From Symbiodinium natans (Eukaryota; Sar; Dinophyceae; Suessiales; Symbiodiniaceae), in the NCBI GenBank assembly GCA_905221605.1, contig CAJNDS010002557.1, positions 1,145,897-1,209,896 on the forward strand: 64,000 nucleotides of DNA, read 5' to 3'. The notes beneath the pieces are model-generated. The model was given only the letters and a program-made list of their open reading frames with translations, was not told where the DNA came from and did not search any database. This document shows positions 10,008 through 20,948 of this stretch, piece after piece. How positions within the stretch are numbered: the first letter of the stretch is position 1; each line of letters opens with the position of its first letter. A program made the translations under genes and the position numbers.

Positions 10008-13003
10008 GACTTCAGGGGATCACACGCAACGAGCTGACCCATCTACTCCAGTTATGACAGCACCCTTCAAGGCAATGCCTGCATGTTGTCCCACCCTGCT
10101 AGTTCGGCCAGATGACTGCAGGATGTGAGCCAGCCTGCGAGCCTAGACGCCCAAACCCTATAGAGGATCTAGGGGGGGCATCCGCTACACAGCTGCGCGC
10201 CTTTTGGGTGTTCAGCCTTCAGGGGCTTTAAGGGCTTTAGGGGTTTTAAGGCCTCAACCCTAAACCCTAAACCCTAAGCCCTAAACCCTAAACCCTAAAC
10301 CTTTTTAGGTTTCCAGGATTCACAGGGCTCATCCTCTCGTGCCCAATGCACGAATGGTGCGACTGCGGCTGGCACTGTTACTATGCACTGCTTGGCGCGC
10401 TGCCTGCAAGAAGAACCTTGATGTCAGGGCAAACACTAATAGTTTAGGGTTTAGGGTTTAGGGTTTAGGGCTTAGGGTTTAGGGTTTAGGGTTTAGGGTT
10501 TAGGGTTTAGGGTTTAGGGTTTAGGGTTTAACCCTGACCCCCCGAGCCCCTGAGCTCAAAGCCATCGAGGCTCATGCGGTCCGGCCTCAAGGTGGGCGAA
10601 GGGAGGATCACTCAAACAGGGTTTAGGGTTTAGGGTTTAGGGTTTAGGGTTTAGGGTTTAGGGTTTAGGGTTTAGGGTTTAGGGTTTAGGAGTACTATAC
10701 TTAAATATGTTTGTTGGTTCTGGATTCCTAGTATAGCTACTTGTACCTAAAAAGTATAGACTGTTTTTTTTTCCAGGGTCTATTCCAAAGTAGGGTCACC
10801 CAAGGCCTCAAAACCTGGTTCTTGGTTGAGAATGGGGGAATTAGGTACCCTACAGCACCCCTGGAAGTGGGTCTTTAGGGCTCAGTGCCCAGAGCAGTCT
10901 TTAGGGCTCAGTGCCCAGAGCAGTCGCTAACCCAAACCCTAAACGTTGCGAAGCGTAGCAAGACCCGAGGAGCATGCCTTGAACCTTCCAGCCCCTGAGA
11001 TAATCCTGGTAAACCCTTTCAACCCTGTGAGCCCTCCAAACTCTACAAGCCCAAAATATCCCAGAAACCCCAGGAAAAAATCAACATTGCACAAACCCTA
11101 CAAGCCCCACCCTAGGACTAATGAAAAGCCCGGAAACCTTCAAGCCCCATGTCTCCTCCGCGGGCGAATGTGCACGCTGTGCCTTCACAGGCGGCAGCGG
11201 CTACAATCGGCTCCAGCACAAAGCGGCTGCCGCGCAGCCAGCAATGTTGAACCCTACGCCTTAAACTTCCCAAGACCACCTAAGACCCGAAAAGCACATT
11301 TGAAGTTTACGCTTCTTGGTTCAGGGTTTGGGGGCCTAAGTTTTGAGTTGGGAAGACCTGAACTTTACACCCTTTACACTGCTGGATGTGGGCTCGGGGT
11401 TCGGGAGTTAGATAGGTTTAGGCGTGTTGCCCTTCAACCCTTCCATGTATTCTAGAGGACAGGGAGGGCTTCCCCATGCTGCAGACTGAACATGGTCCTC
11501 TCTATTGAGATGTTTAGAGTTCAGGGCTTAGGGTTTAGGGTTCGGGTTTAGGGTTTAGGGTTTAGGGTTTAGGGTTTAGGGTTTAGGGTTTAGGGTTTAG
11601 GGTTTAGGGTTTAGGGTTTAGGGCTTAGGGCTTAGGGCTTAGGGCTTAGGGCTTAGGGTTTTTTAATTATAGAGCAGCTCAGCTAGGGGACATGGTGAAC
11701 TCTAAGCCCTCGGCCCTAAACCCTCAGCCCATGGTCCTACGTTTATCGCCGAAGGGAGGAAGAACGCCATGTCATCGGTTGCTTGCCTACTTAGATGTCC
11801 TATCAACATCTGGGTTGTGCTTTGGGATATGTTTTTAATTTCTCTGCTTTCCTTGTAAAGGGAACCTGTTCATAGATAACTCTCAAAGGGTTTAAAGCAC
11901 AGCTCAGGCACGTAACCCTGTTCGGTTTCCGCAAGAAACGAAATCCCCTTAACCCTCAAGCAGACCTTGGACTTCACACCACACCCCCAAACCCTAAACC
12001 CCCAAGCCCCCAAAACCCTAAACCCCTGAGCCCTAAACGCCGAAACCCTAAACTGAGTTGGCGAATAACCCGTCAGGTCGCCCTTAGAATGAGACACCCC
12101 AAACCTTCCGACAAGTCGACCGTCCCTCTGAAGGTGGGGTCTCTGGACACCCTCTGGCAGGGTCCCCCCCCTGGGGGTTTGAGTGCTTGCAAGGAACAGC
12201 CCCACACCCCATCGCCACTGTCCCCCTCACTTGTCGGAGACCGGCGCGCCCAGAGGCCGAGCCAACCCGGCCTGACCAACCCCCGATGTCAAACCCAAGA
12301 TCCAGTGCCCTTCAAGCAGGGCCTAAACCCTAAACCCTAAACCCTAAACCCTAAACCCTAAACCCTAAACCCTTCCGTCTCATCAAAACGTCAGGCGGGT
12401 GGAGAGCAAGTGGGGGTGGGGCTTTTCGGATTGGGGCGCGCCAAAGGGTGCTTGTAGCACCAGCGCGCCCCCTCGATGAGACAACCTATAGACCCGAAAC
12501 CCGAAACCCTAAACCCTAAACCCTAAACCCTAAACCCTAAACCCTAAACCCTAAACCCTAAACCCCCCCAAAACCCCAGAAGGCCCAGCCCTGAATACAT
12601 GCCCTGAGGCAGCCAGCACGCCTACCAACCTGCGGCTATTGTGAGGCCCATGGCCCATGACGTCCCCGTTTCCTCAGTTCCTTTTGCGAGTTGGGGTTTA
12701 GGGTTTAGGGCCTATAATATTTAATGGGTTTAAGGTTAGCGTTCAGGGTTTTGGGGTTTAGGGTTTAGGGCCAGCGTCCGAGAGTAAGCGCTGAGTGTCA
12801 ATGTAGGTTTGGGGGTCTATGAGTTAGGGGAATGTGGGGTTTGGGGTCGCTGTGCTTCTTGAGACTTCTCGGGCTTAACAACCCTAAACCCTTAGTCCCT
12901 GAACCCCTGAACCCCTAAACCCCTAAGCCCTAAGCCCCAAATACCTGAAACCCTCAGCCCTCAACCCTAGCCCTGGGCCGCTGCTGGGTCTGTGCTCCTT
13001 CAG
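10008..13003. other. Telomere-like repeat arrays with scattered unique islands
   Basis: Pure TTTAGGG arrays are at about 10440-10530, 10618-10690 and 11520-11665; CCCTAAA arrays at about 12322-12372 and 12498-12565. A tandem duplication of a 26-27 bp unit lies at about 10870-10925. Possible exons are at 10330-10435, 10557-10612 and 11190-11250, all weak. A hairpin-rich segment at 12373-12485 is listed separately. I see no gene I can define here. Confidence 0.4.
12373..12485. repeat. Nested hairpin element
   Basis: The outer pair GTCTCATC/GATGAGAC encloses an inner hairpin with arms GGGGCGCGC and GCGCGCCCC around a second stem GGTGCT-TGT-AGCACC. It sits between two CCCTAAA tracts. It may be a small foldback element or a structured RNA; there is no further evidence. 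Confidence 0.4.
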
Positions 13004-13112
13004 CTCTTGCGTCACTCAACAACCAGGATGACATGGGGGGCATTCGAATTTTGTTCCTATCATCCCTCCTCAGCCAGAAGTCATGCATGATTCCAAACTT
13101 CAGCAGAAGGGC
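13004..13112 (+). CDS. Candidate exon, unknown protein
   Basis: After acceptor TCCTTCAG| one frame stays open about 36 codons, reading LASLNNQDDMGGIRILFLSS then LLSQKSCMIPNFSR. Composition is protein-like. It lies just upstream of the Impact-family exons and might be its 5' exon, but nothing in that family is recognisable here. Confidence 0.35.
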
Positions 13113-13306
13113 TATTTTTTGGGTTTAGGGCCCTAAACCCTAATCCCCTAAACCTTAAACCCCAAACCCTAAGCGGTTTAGGGGTTTTGTGGGGTTTTAG
13201 GCTTGATGGGTTCAGGGTGCCCTACCAAAAACCTCCAAAAAGCCTAAACCCTAAACCCTAAACCCTAAACCCTAAACCCTAAACCCTAAACCCTAGACCC
13301 TTAAAG

Positions 13307-16300
13307 GTGCAGCTCGACATCAAGAAGAGCCGCTTCGTGGCCCGGCTCGGGCGCTGTCGCTCCGTGCAAGATGCGCGGACCTTCAGGCATGCTGGGAGGT
13401 CCAAAGGTACTTTAAACCCTAAACCCTAAACCCTAAACCCTAAACCCTGAACCCTAAAAACCCTAAAAACCCTAAAGCCTATATGTTGCGTTAGAAGTAT
13501 AGGGCAACCCAAAGTCAGGGGCCCAATTTCTGGGCCGCCTGGTAGTGGAGCGATTGGAGTTTGAGGTTGAGATTGGGAGAAGCCGATGACTGGCCACTGG
13601 CTGCTGTAAAATGCCAGGGGCAAAATTCGCAATCTTCAGGGTCGTGGGAGTCGTGTTGCGGGTCCCCCTGGAGTGGTTGTGTTACCCCCTACAACCGTTC
13701 TGGCATCCTGCATCCTGGAAGCCAAGAAACCCAAGACTCTTAGAAAGTCCCCCGAGAAGTCCCTGCATATTCCCTTGTTGTGTTAGAGCCCCAGACTTCG
13801 AGAGCTCTGGGCGCGCCGCGGGAATCTCAGCAATGCGGCCCGAACCCTCGAAGTCCCGCCCGCCAGACACGCAGGTTAACGGTGGGAGACCCGAAAGCGA
13901 ACCACAACTGCCTCTCGGCTGGAGGTCTTGCTTTGTCATAGTGGGGTAACATTTGAAATTTTGTAAGGGTACCTAAACCAATAAGGATAAGAAGTTTAGA
14001 TTCTTAGTACTATCCCAACCATGAACTAACTTTCGGCTAGGAAGGAGGTCTAGGGGCTGATATTGAACTACAAGGAATATTGGCACACAATCATCGAGAC
14101 CGCCACATGGGATTTCGGGTCATCTGCCAGGTCCCAGGTGTTGGTTGGGTTCTTGGCTGTGCACTTTAGGGGCTTTCAAGGAATCCGGTTGAGGGACCCA
14201 CAACAAGGAAACCATCTCATTACAAGTCCCAATTATGTTAGCCCTATGTCGAGTTCCTTTTCTGCAACAGTTTAGGGTTTAGGGCTTAGGGTTTGGGGTT
14301 TAGTGTTCAGGGAGCGGACAGACTAATGTTGACTTCACATTAGTGATTCCCGCCGCAATTGTAAAATCCCGCTGCCGGAACACAATAGTGTAGCCCGCCA
14401 CAATTGTAAAATCCGACCCGGGAAATCCGGTTTTTACGGGCGTGGTGCTACTACCTAATACTAAAACTAATAGTACGTCCTACCAGGATTTAGGCGAACA
14501 TTATTGAGGAGGCCCTGGCCGGAGAGATTGATCAATGAAGGGGGGGGGGGGGTTATTAATGCGAAGTCAACATTAGTTGAAGCTGCTAATGCCTATCAAA
14601 ACACAAGGTGGAAGAACATTCCAAGTTCAGGGTTTAGAGGCTACACATGCTGACTCTCTGGCCATACAGGTCAACTGGCGTAGTGTGAGTGTGGGTGCAG
14701 CAGGAGGCCAAACATCAGAACATCCTCGAAACCCTAAACCCTAGGCCCTGACAAGCCCCAACAAGTTGACGCCCATCGTAATGCCTTGTGCACCGTGGAT
14801 TCGGGGATCTTATGTGTTGTGCAGGTAACCTTTTACCTTCTTGGGTACCGTAAACCCCTAAACGCCCCAAGTTACCTGTTTTCCCACAGGTAAACTCAAC
14901 CGTTGAGGGATACAGAGAAATATCGGATACAAGGTGCCTTCTTCCCTCCTTCCCTACTACGAACCAGTAGGTAACCCTGAGCCTAAACCCCAAACTTTCT
15001 AAACCCCAATCCCTAAATCCCAGCACTTCAGGTTGGGCAGCCAGGGCGCCAAGCAGTTCGGCCAGAGATTGGAAGCACAGGTTTAGGGTTTAGGGTTTGG
15101 GGTTTAGGGTTTCGGGTTTAGGGTTTAGGGTTTAGGGTGTCTCATGCATCCCCCAATCAGATCCCCAAATAGTAGATCCCCTTACCCCTAACTTCGGAAT
15201 GACTCAAGCGCTTCTGCTCGAAGCTTCGCACCCCCTGATGGGTCCTGTTGCTATACATCTAAAGCCCGAAACCCGAGGCTCGAAACCCTACACCCCCAGA
15301 GATTCTTAAGCCGCAAAGTCGTAACACAATCATGCCGCGGCGGTTTTACGTCTCTGGGATCTCGGTGCCCTGCGGTTTAGGGTTTATAGGGTTCAGGCTT
15401 CGGGGTTTGGATTTCTAGAGGGGGCGGTAGGGTGAGCCTAAACCCCAAACTCTACACTCTAAACCCTAAACCCTAGACCCAGACCCCAGACCGCGACGCC
15501 ACTGAGACGGGGATGTCGGCAGTTCGGATGACGGCGAGCCGGGTGGGACCGCCGGCCGCCCGGAACGCAACACAATTCGCATATGGGTTCAATTAGGGTT
15601 TAGGGTTTAGAGTTTAGGGTTTAGGGTTTAGGGTTTCCCTGTTTAAAGGGTGCCGCCTGATAATGGGTACCCAACAAGGGACCCTAATTTCGGAAACGAA
15701 CCATGTGTTTCTTACTTTGGGTGGGGTTTGGGGGGCTTTAGGAGGTGGTTTAGGGATTCAAGTGTTTGGAGATTATGGGGTCCGAGATGAGGATTTAGGG
15801 CTTTTCGGTGTTTGTAGGTCAGGGTCACAGGTTTTAGAGGTTTCGTTGATTATGCTGTTGAATTGTTCGGATCACGGGCTCGTTAGCTGCAAGGGAACCT
15901 TGGGCGAGCGGCAAACCCTAAACCCTGAACCCTTAACTGGCCCTGAAACCTTACCCCTAAACTCTAAATCCTAAACCCTAACCCTAAACCCTAAATCCTA
16001 AACCCTAACCCTAAACCCTATAAACCCTAAAAACCCTAAAAACCCTAAACCCTAAACCCTAAACCCTAAACCCTAAACCCTAAACCCTAAACCCTAAACC
16101 CTAAACCCTAAACCCTAAACCCTAAACCATCATCATCCGGCCTTTTGGAATGCAGATCTCACCACACAAAACAACATACCAACCTTTCAAGCTTCATCCC
16201 AGGCCCTGACCCCAAAGGCCGTAAGACCCCTAAAGCCCCTAAAGCCCCTAAAGCCCCTAAAGCCCCTCAACTCCTCAACCCGAAATCCCGCAACCCTAAA

Positions 16301-17799
16301 CCCCAAACCCCAAACCCTAAACTTGTAGAACTCAACCGCACGTCGGAGGCATGCCCATGCGGGCTGTTCTCGAAGGTTCCGGACTCTTCGGCGTGGTGGT
16401 GGTAGTGACCCGGTTGCTCGTCGGCAAGGCGCGACTTAGGGTTTAGGGTTTTAGGGTGTAGGGTTTAGCCTTTTTAGGGTTTGGGGTTTACGGTTCAGGG
16501 TTCAGGGTTTAGAGTTTAAATTCGATTGTAGGGTTAGAGGAGTACCTTGCTGGGCCGAAGGCAGGGACAGGCAACCCCCAAAATCCCTGAAGCCCGAAGC
16601 CCTCCTGCAGACTCCCACGTCCCTCCCAAGACCCCAGCTCCTCACTTTCTCGCGCATACCGAACCCTACGTCGAGGTATTTTGGCGGGATTAAGTTGGGG
16701 ACCGGTGGCCTGGCGCAGGCCCCAGACGTATCGGGGTTTAGGGCTTGGGGAGAGGGTTGGCGGGCCTCAAGATGTTTTGGGGGGGGGCTTGCAGGCTAGG
16801 GCGACAAGCCGAACGTACTGGTTCGTATAGTAGGGAGTCAGGGAATTGCTTTGTCAGAGTGGGGTAACATTTAACATGTTTAAGGGTACTTCGACACAAG
16901 GATAAGAAGGATTTGAAGTTTAAATCCTTCATGCTATCCCAACCATGAACTAGATTAGCTACCTGATATCCCCCCTTGTATAGACCCATGTATAGGGCTT
17001 ATTGCTCATTCCCTCATTCCCTACTTGGAGGTTCATGGTACTAAATAGCCAATTTGCACTGTACTTGTAACTGTACTTGTATTAGGGCACTTAAGGGGAT
17101 TGTAAGTGGCTTATAAGTACAGTCATAATTGGTTAATAAGTTCCATGAACCCCTAAACCCTAAACCCTAAGCCCTAAACCCTAAACCCTAAACCCTAAAC
17201 CCTAAACCCTAAACCCTAAACCCTAAACCCTCACCGCGGCCGGGCCAAGCGACCGGGCCAGGGGAGCTGGCGACCGGAGGCTCCTGACGCCCACGCCAGA
17301 CTGTTCTTGGACACCTTGGGGTGGCTAGGATGTAGGGTGTAGGGTTTTTGGTTTAGGGTTAGGGTTTAGGGTTTAGGGTTTAGGGTTTAGGGTTTAGGGT
17401 TTAGGGTTTCGGGTTTCGGGTTTAGGGTTTAGGGCTTAGGGCTTAGGGCTTAGGGCTTAGGGTTTAAGGTTTAGGGTTTAGGGTTTAGGGTTTAGGGTTT
17501 AGGGTTTAGGGTTTAGGGTTTAGGGTTTAGGCCAAAACCTTAACACCCCCGAAACTTCCTTAACCCCAAGCCCTCAACCCTCAACCCACCCCTAAACTCT
17601 CAGCCAGACCTATAGCCCTAAGCCCTAACCCAAACCCTGTTAGGGTTTAGGGTTCGGGGTTTAGGGTTTAGGGTTTAGGGTTTAGGGTTTAGGGTTTAGG
17701 GTTTAGGGTTTGGAGTTACCCTCAAGCCCTCGAAACGCCCTAGAGGTGCGCGCCTACTCGGCGGCCACGCGCGCGGTGATCGAAGCGGCCGACTGGGAG
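13307..17799 (+). CDS. Impact/YigZ (UPF0029) family protein, multi-exon
   Basis: Exons: 13307-13406 (LDIKKSRFVARL, SVQDARTF), 14766-14824 (VDAHRNALCTV), tentative 15033-15067, 15523-15554 (SDDGEPGGTAG), 16349-16428 (MPMRAVLEGSG, VVVVVTRLLVGK), tentative 13-nt microexon 17267-17279 (LATG), and 17744 to about 17799 (VRAYSAATRAVIEAADWE). In order these match the family landmarks IKKSRFIA, HNCWAY, DDGEP-GTAG, VVVVVTRYFGG and GGLVRAY. Phases agree at every listed join. Donors are GT, GC or GA. Impact proteins bind GCN1 and restrain GCN2; YigZ is a bacterial relative of unclear role. No RWD domain was found upstream, so this may be the single-domain form. First and last exons are unresolved. The FGG motif is altered (LLVGK). 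Confidence 0.75.
13933..14028. mobile_element. MITE-like element, family C copy 1
   Basis: The left end TTGTCATAGTGGGGTAACAT and right end ACTATCCCAACCATGAACTA are imperfect inverted repeats. It lies in the first intron of the Impact-family gene. Related copies are at 16851-16952, 18556-18728 and 34023-34119. Target duplication unclear. Confidence 0.55.
16851..16952. mobile_element. MITE-like element, family C copy 2
   Basis: Begins TTGTCAGAGTGGGGTAACAT and ends GCTATCCCAACCATGAACTA. Same family as 13933-14028, in a later intron of the same Impact-family gene. Confidence 0.55.
17022..17150. mobile_element. MITE-like element, family D copy 2
   Basis: Begins TACTTGGAGGTTCATGGTAC and ends near AAGTTCCATGAAC, with the same inverted end sequence as 1876-1948. 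The interior has repeated GTACTTGTA-like words. It lies in an intron of the Impact-family gene, directly before a CCCTAAA array. Confidence 0.5.
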
Positions 17800-18555
17800 G
17801 TGCCCGGGCGCTGCATACGTTTAGGGGTTTAGGGGGTTTTAGGGGTCTTAGGGTTTTTGGGGTTCAGGGTTTTAGGGGTTTGGGTTAGGGTTTAGAGGTT
17901 TAGGGGTTTAGGGATTCGGGGTTTAGGACTTTGGGGTTCAAGGTTACGGGCTTTAGGGATTGTTAGGGTTGAGGTGTTCGGGCTTGGTGGTTTAGGGTCG
18001 AGGGACTAGGCGCTTCAGGGGATTGAGGGGTTTAGGGGCCTGACAGTTGTAGGAGGGTAGTTGCATGGGCCCTTAATATTAGTCCCTAACCTCCTTTAAA
18101 GGGTTCTTAAGCCCTCAGCCCTAAAATCCCATCAGCTTTTCGAGCTAAGGGATTGGTATAAGCCTTTCGAGGGAGGTATTGAGTGACCCGCTCCTCAGTC
18201 CCGAAATCCCAGCAAACCTTTCGAGGGAAACTCTTCCGGGGACCAGCTCGAAGCCTTAAAACCCTAGGGGCCTGAGCCTCAACTTCAAACCCTAAAGCCT
18301 TAAAGCCTTAAACCCTTAAACCCTTAAACCCTTAAACCCTTAAACCCTTAAACCCTTAAACCCCTTAAACCCCATTAAACCCCTTAAACCCTTTAAACCC
18401 TTTAAACCCTTTAAACCCTTTAACCCTTAAACCCCTTTAAACCCTTAAGCCCTTAAACCCTCTACCGCTATCTAGAAGCCACTTGTGCCAATGTCTGCCT
18501 GGCACTTTCGACATGCTTTGGTTTCTCGCAGCCGGCTCTTGTCCTACTTGCAACT

Positions 18556-18728
18556 TTGTCACATAGTAAGGTAGGATCTTACATGCTTAAGGGTACTTGC
18601 TCAAACACAATAAGTACTAAAAAATGAAGTTGTTAATCGTAGGGTAAGACTTTACATTTTTAAGGGTACTTAACACACAAAAAAGTATTAAAAGCAACAT
18701 TTTTCAATACTATCCCAACCATGAACGA
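18556..18728. mobile_element. MITE-like element, family C copy 3 (nested or duplicated)
   Basis: Starts TTGTCACATAGTAAGGTAGG and ends ATACTATCCCAACCATGAAC. An internal GTAGGGTAAGACTTTACAT repeats the left half, so two copies appear nested. Confidence 0.5.
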
Positions 18729-18784
18729 AGTAAGAGGGAAGGACAAAGCCCGCATCTCGGCGTCAGGCACTTGCCTTATTGAGG

Positions 18785-18910
18785 CCTTGGTCGCCCAGTG
18801 GTACGATTTTCCCCCTTTGGTTTTTTTTTTGGGGGGGGATTTCAACATCAGGCAACCAAGCCAAACAAGGGTGCCCTTAATGTTTATATGGTTGCCGTGC
18901 TACTGAGAGG
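18785..18910. mobile_element. Introner-family 1 element, degraded copy
   Basis: Shares GCCCAGTGGTAC, a T-run/G-run centre and AACAAGGGTGCCCTTAATG with the elements at 3497-3623 and 56951-57056, in the same order. The right terminus has drifted. It is not in a gene I can define. Confidence 0.45.
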
Positions 18911-19191
18911 CACAAAGTCTCAAAGCCTAGGCCATGTGAGCCAGAAATACCTTCACCTACAACAGTCCCAGCTGCTGGACCCTAAACTGCTCCTACATCC
19001 GAACAACCCAGGCCAAGGTCACGGGGTTCAGGGTTTAGGGCTTAGGGTTTAGGGTTTAGGATTTAGGGTTTAGGATTTCAGATTTAGCGCCCTCATTCCT
19101 ACCCTAATTAACCCCTAAACCCGCAACCGTCATTCCTGCTGTGGCAAGGACATGGTGGAGGGTGTGCGGCTCTCCGTTTCGTGTGTTCCAG

Positions 19192-19245
19192 CATCCAAAG
19201 TGGCCTGGCGGGGAGGAGTCTTTGTTTGAGTTCTTGCTTAAGACC
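19192..19245 (+). CDS. Candidate exon, unknown protein
   Basis: After acceptor GTGTTCCAG| the frame reads HPKWPGGEESLFEFLLKT, then runs into TTTAGGG-type sequence. Protein-like composition and a good acceptor. Family not recognised. Confidence 0.4.
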
Positions 19246-19532
19246 TGTCTAGGGCTTAGTTTAGGGTCGAGGGTTCGGGGTTAGGGTTTAGGGTTTAGGG
19301 TTTAGGGTTTAGGATCTAGGGTTTATGGTTTAGGGTAGCACACTTAATGAACCCCTAAACCCCCTATTTCCTAAACCCCCGCTTGGGGTTGGGGGGCTCC
19401 CTGAACCCTGAATCTCAAACCTTGAACCCTAAACCCTAAACCTTGAACCCTAACCCTAAACCCTCAACCCTAAACCCTAAACCCTAAACCCTAAACCCTA
19501 AACCCTAAACCCTAAACCTTATTTCAGGCAAT

Positions 19533-20392
19533 GGCCTCTTTATGAAGGGGTAACTGTCAAAATGGCCCGTAACAGAAACAGATTTGGGAAGAGATTCCGT
19601 AAATATTTTTAGGGTTCAGGAAATTGGGACCCCCGCAGGCCCGTGACAGAAACAGATTTGGGAAGAGATTCCGTAAATATTTTCAGGGTTCAGGGTTTAG
19701 GAACCCGGCCAAAGCTGAAAGAGGCCACCTGCCACAACCACCCCCCCAAGCGCATGTTTGAGTAGGGGCCAAAGCTGAAAGAGGCCACCTGCCACAAGTG
19801 GTCTTTCGCCCAAAGTCCTGTACCTAAAGAGGACACCCCCCCTGAATGTCCAAAGCACATGTTTGAGTAGGGGGGGCCAAAGCTGAAAGAGGCCACCTGC
19901 CACAAGTGGGCTTTCGCCCACAGTCCTGTACCTAAAGAGGCCACCCCCCCTGAATGTCCAAAGCACATGTTTGAGTAGGGGGGGCCAAAGCTGAAAGAGG
20001 CCACCTGCCACAAGTGGGCTTTCGCCCACAGTCCTGTAACTAAAGAGGCCACCCCCCCTGGCCTCTTTATGAAGGGGTGACTGTCAAAATGGCCCGTAAC
20101 AGTAACAGATTTGGGAAGAGATTTGGGAAGAGATTCCGTAAATATGTTGTTTTTGAGTGTGGACATTGAAGAGGGCTGGCCTCTTTAGTTACAGGGCTTT
20201 GGGCAAAACCCAGCTGTGGCGGGTGGCCTCTTTCAATTTTGGCCCCTTTTGTTCAAATACATGTTTTGGACATTCAAGGGGGGTGGCCTGTTTAGCTACA
20301 TGACTTTGGGCGAAAGCCCAGTTGTGGCGGGTGGCCTCTTTCAGCTTTGGCCCCTTTTGCTCAAATATGTGTTTTGGACATTGAGGCCGGGC
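19533..20392. repeat. 108-bp satellite with an inverted half
   Basis: Units of 108 bp (GGCCAAAGCTGAAAGAGGCC, then CCACAAGTGGGCTTTCGCCC, then ACATGTTTGAGTAGGGG) lie in direct order at about 19707-20057. The same unit, more diverged, continues in inverted orientation at about 20178-20392. Each group is bordered by a segment GGCCTCTTTATGAAGGGGT..CCGTAAATAT (19533-19610 and 20058-20145). Long open frames here arise because 108 is divisible by 3, so I do not call genes. Confidence 0.8.
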
Positions 20393-20948
20393 AACACATT
20401 TCCTAAAGTAGTTAGTGTCGTTTTGGTGACCAGAGCCGGGCGACACATTTCCTACAGTAGTTAGTTGTTTTAGTGGCCAAAACCGGGCGACACATTTCCT
20501 AAACTAGTTAGTCGTTTCTGTGGCCAAAGCCGGGCGACACATTTCCGAAAGTAGTTAGTCGTTTTAGTGGCCAAAACCGGGCGACACAATTCCTAAAGTA
20601 GTTAATCGTTTTAGTGGCCAAAGCCGGGCGACACATTTCCTAAAGTAGTTAGTGTCGTGTTAGTGACCAAAGCCGGGCGACACTTTTTTTCCTAAATTAG
20701 TTAGTAGTTTTTGAGACCAAAACCGGGCGACACATTTCCTAAACTAGTTCGTCGTTTTAGTGACCAAAACCGGGCGACACATGTCCTAAAGTAGTTAGTC
20801 GTTTTGGTGACCAAAACCGGGCGTCACATGTCCTAAAGTAGTTAGTCGCTTTAGTGACCAAAGCCGGGCGACACATTTCCTAAAGTAGTTAGTCGTTTTA
20901 GTGACCAAAGCCGGGCGAAAATTTCTTAAACTACTTAGTCGTTTTAGT
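20393..20948. repeat. 47-bp satellite array, about 12 units
   Basis: The unit is close to CCAAAGCCGGGCGACACATT, TCCTAAAGTAGTTAGTCGTT, TTAGTGA (47 bp), head to tail with a few substitutions per unit. It directly abuts the 108-bp satellite. Confidence 0.85.

Larger units (their letters stand above)
17800..19191. other. Repeats and element relics downstream of Impact gene
   Basis: Degenerate TTTAGGG variants to about 18060, then an 8-mer variant CCCTTAAA array at about 18297-18460. It also holds family C copy 3 (18556-18728, apparently two overlapping or nested copies) and a degraded family 1 introner relative (18785-18910). I see no convincing exon. Confidence 0.45.

Noticed and set aside
19690-20166. 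Repeat-protein gene on the minus strand
   Set aside because: The satellite unit is 108 bp, divisible by 3, and more than one frame is open; composition is that of the satellite.
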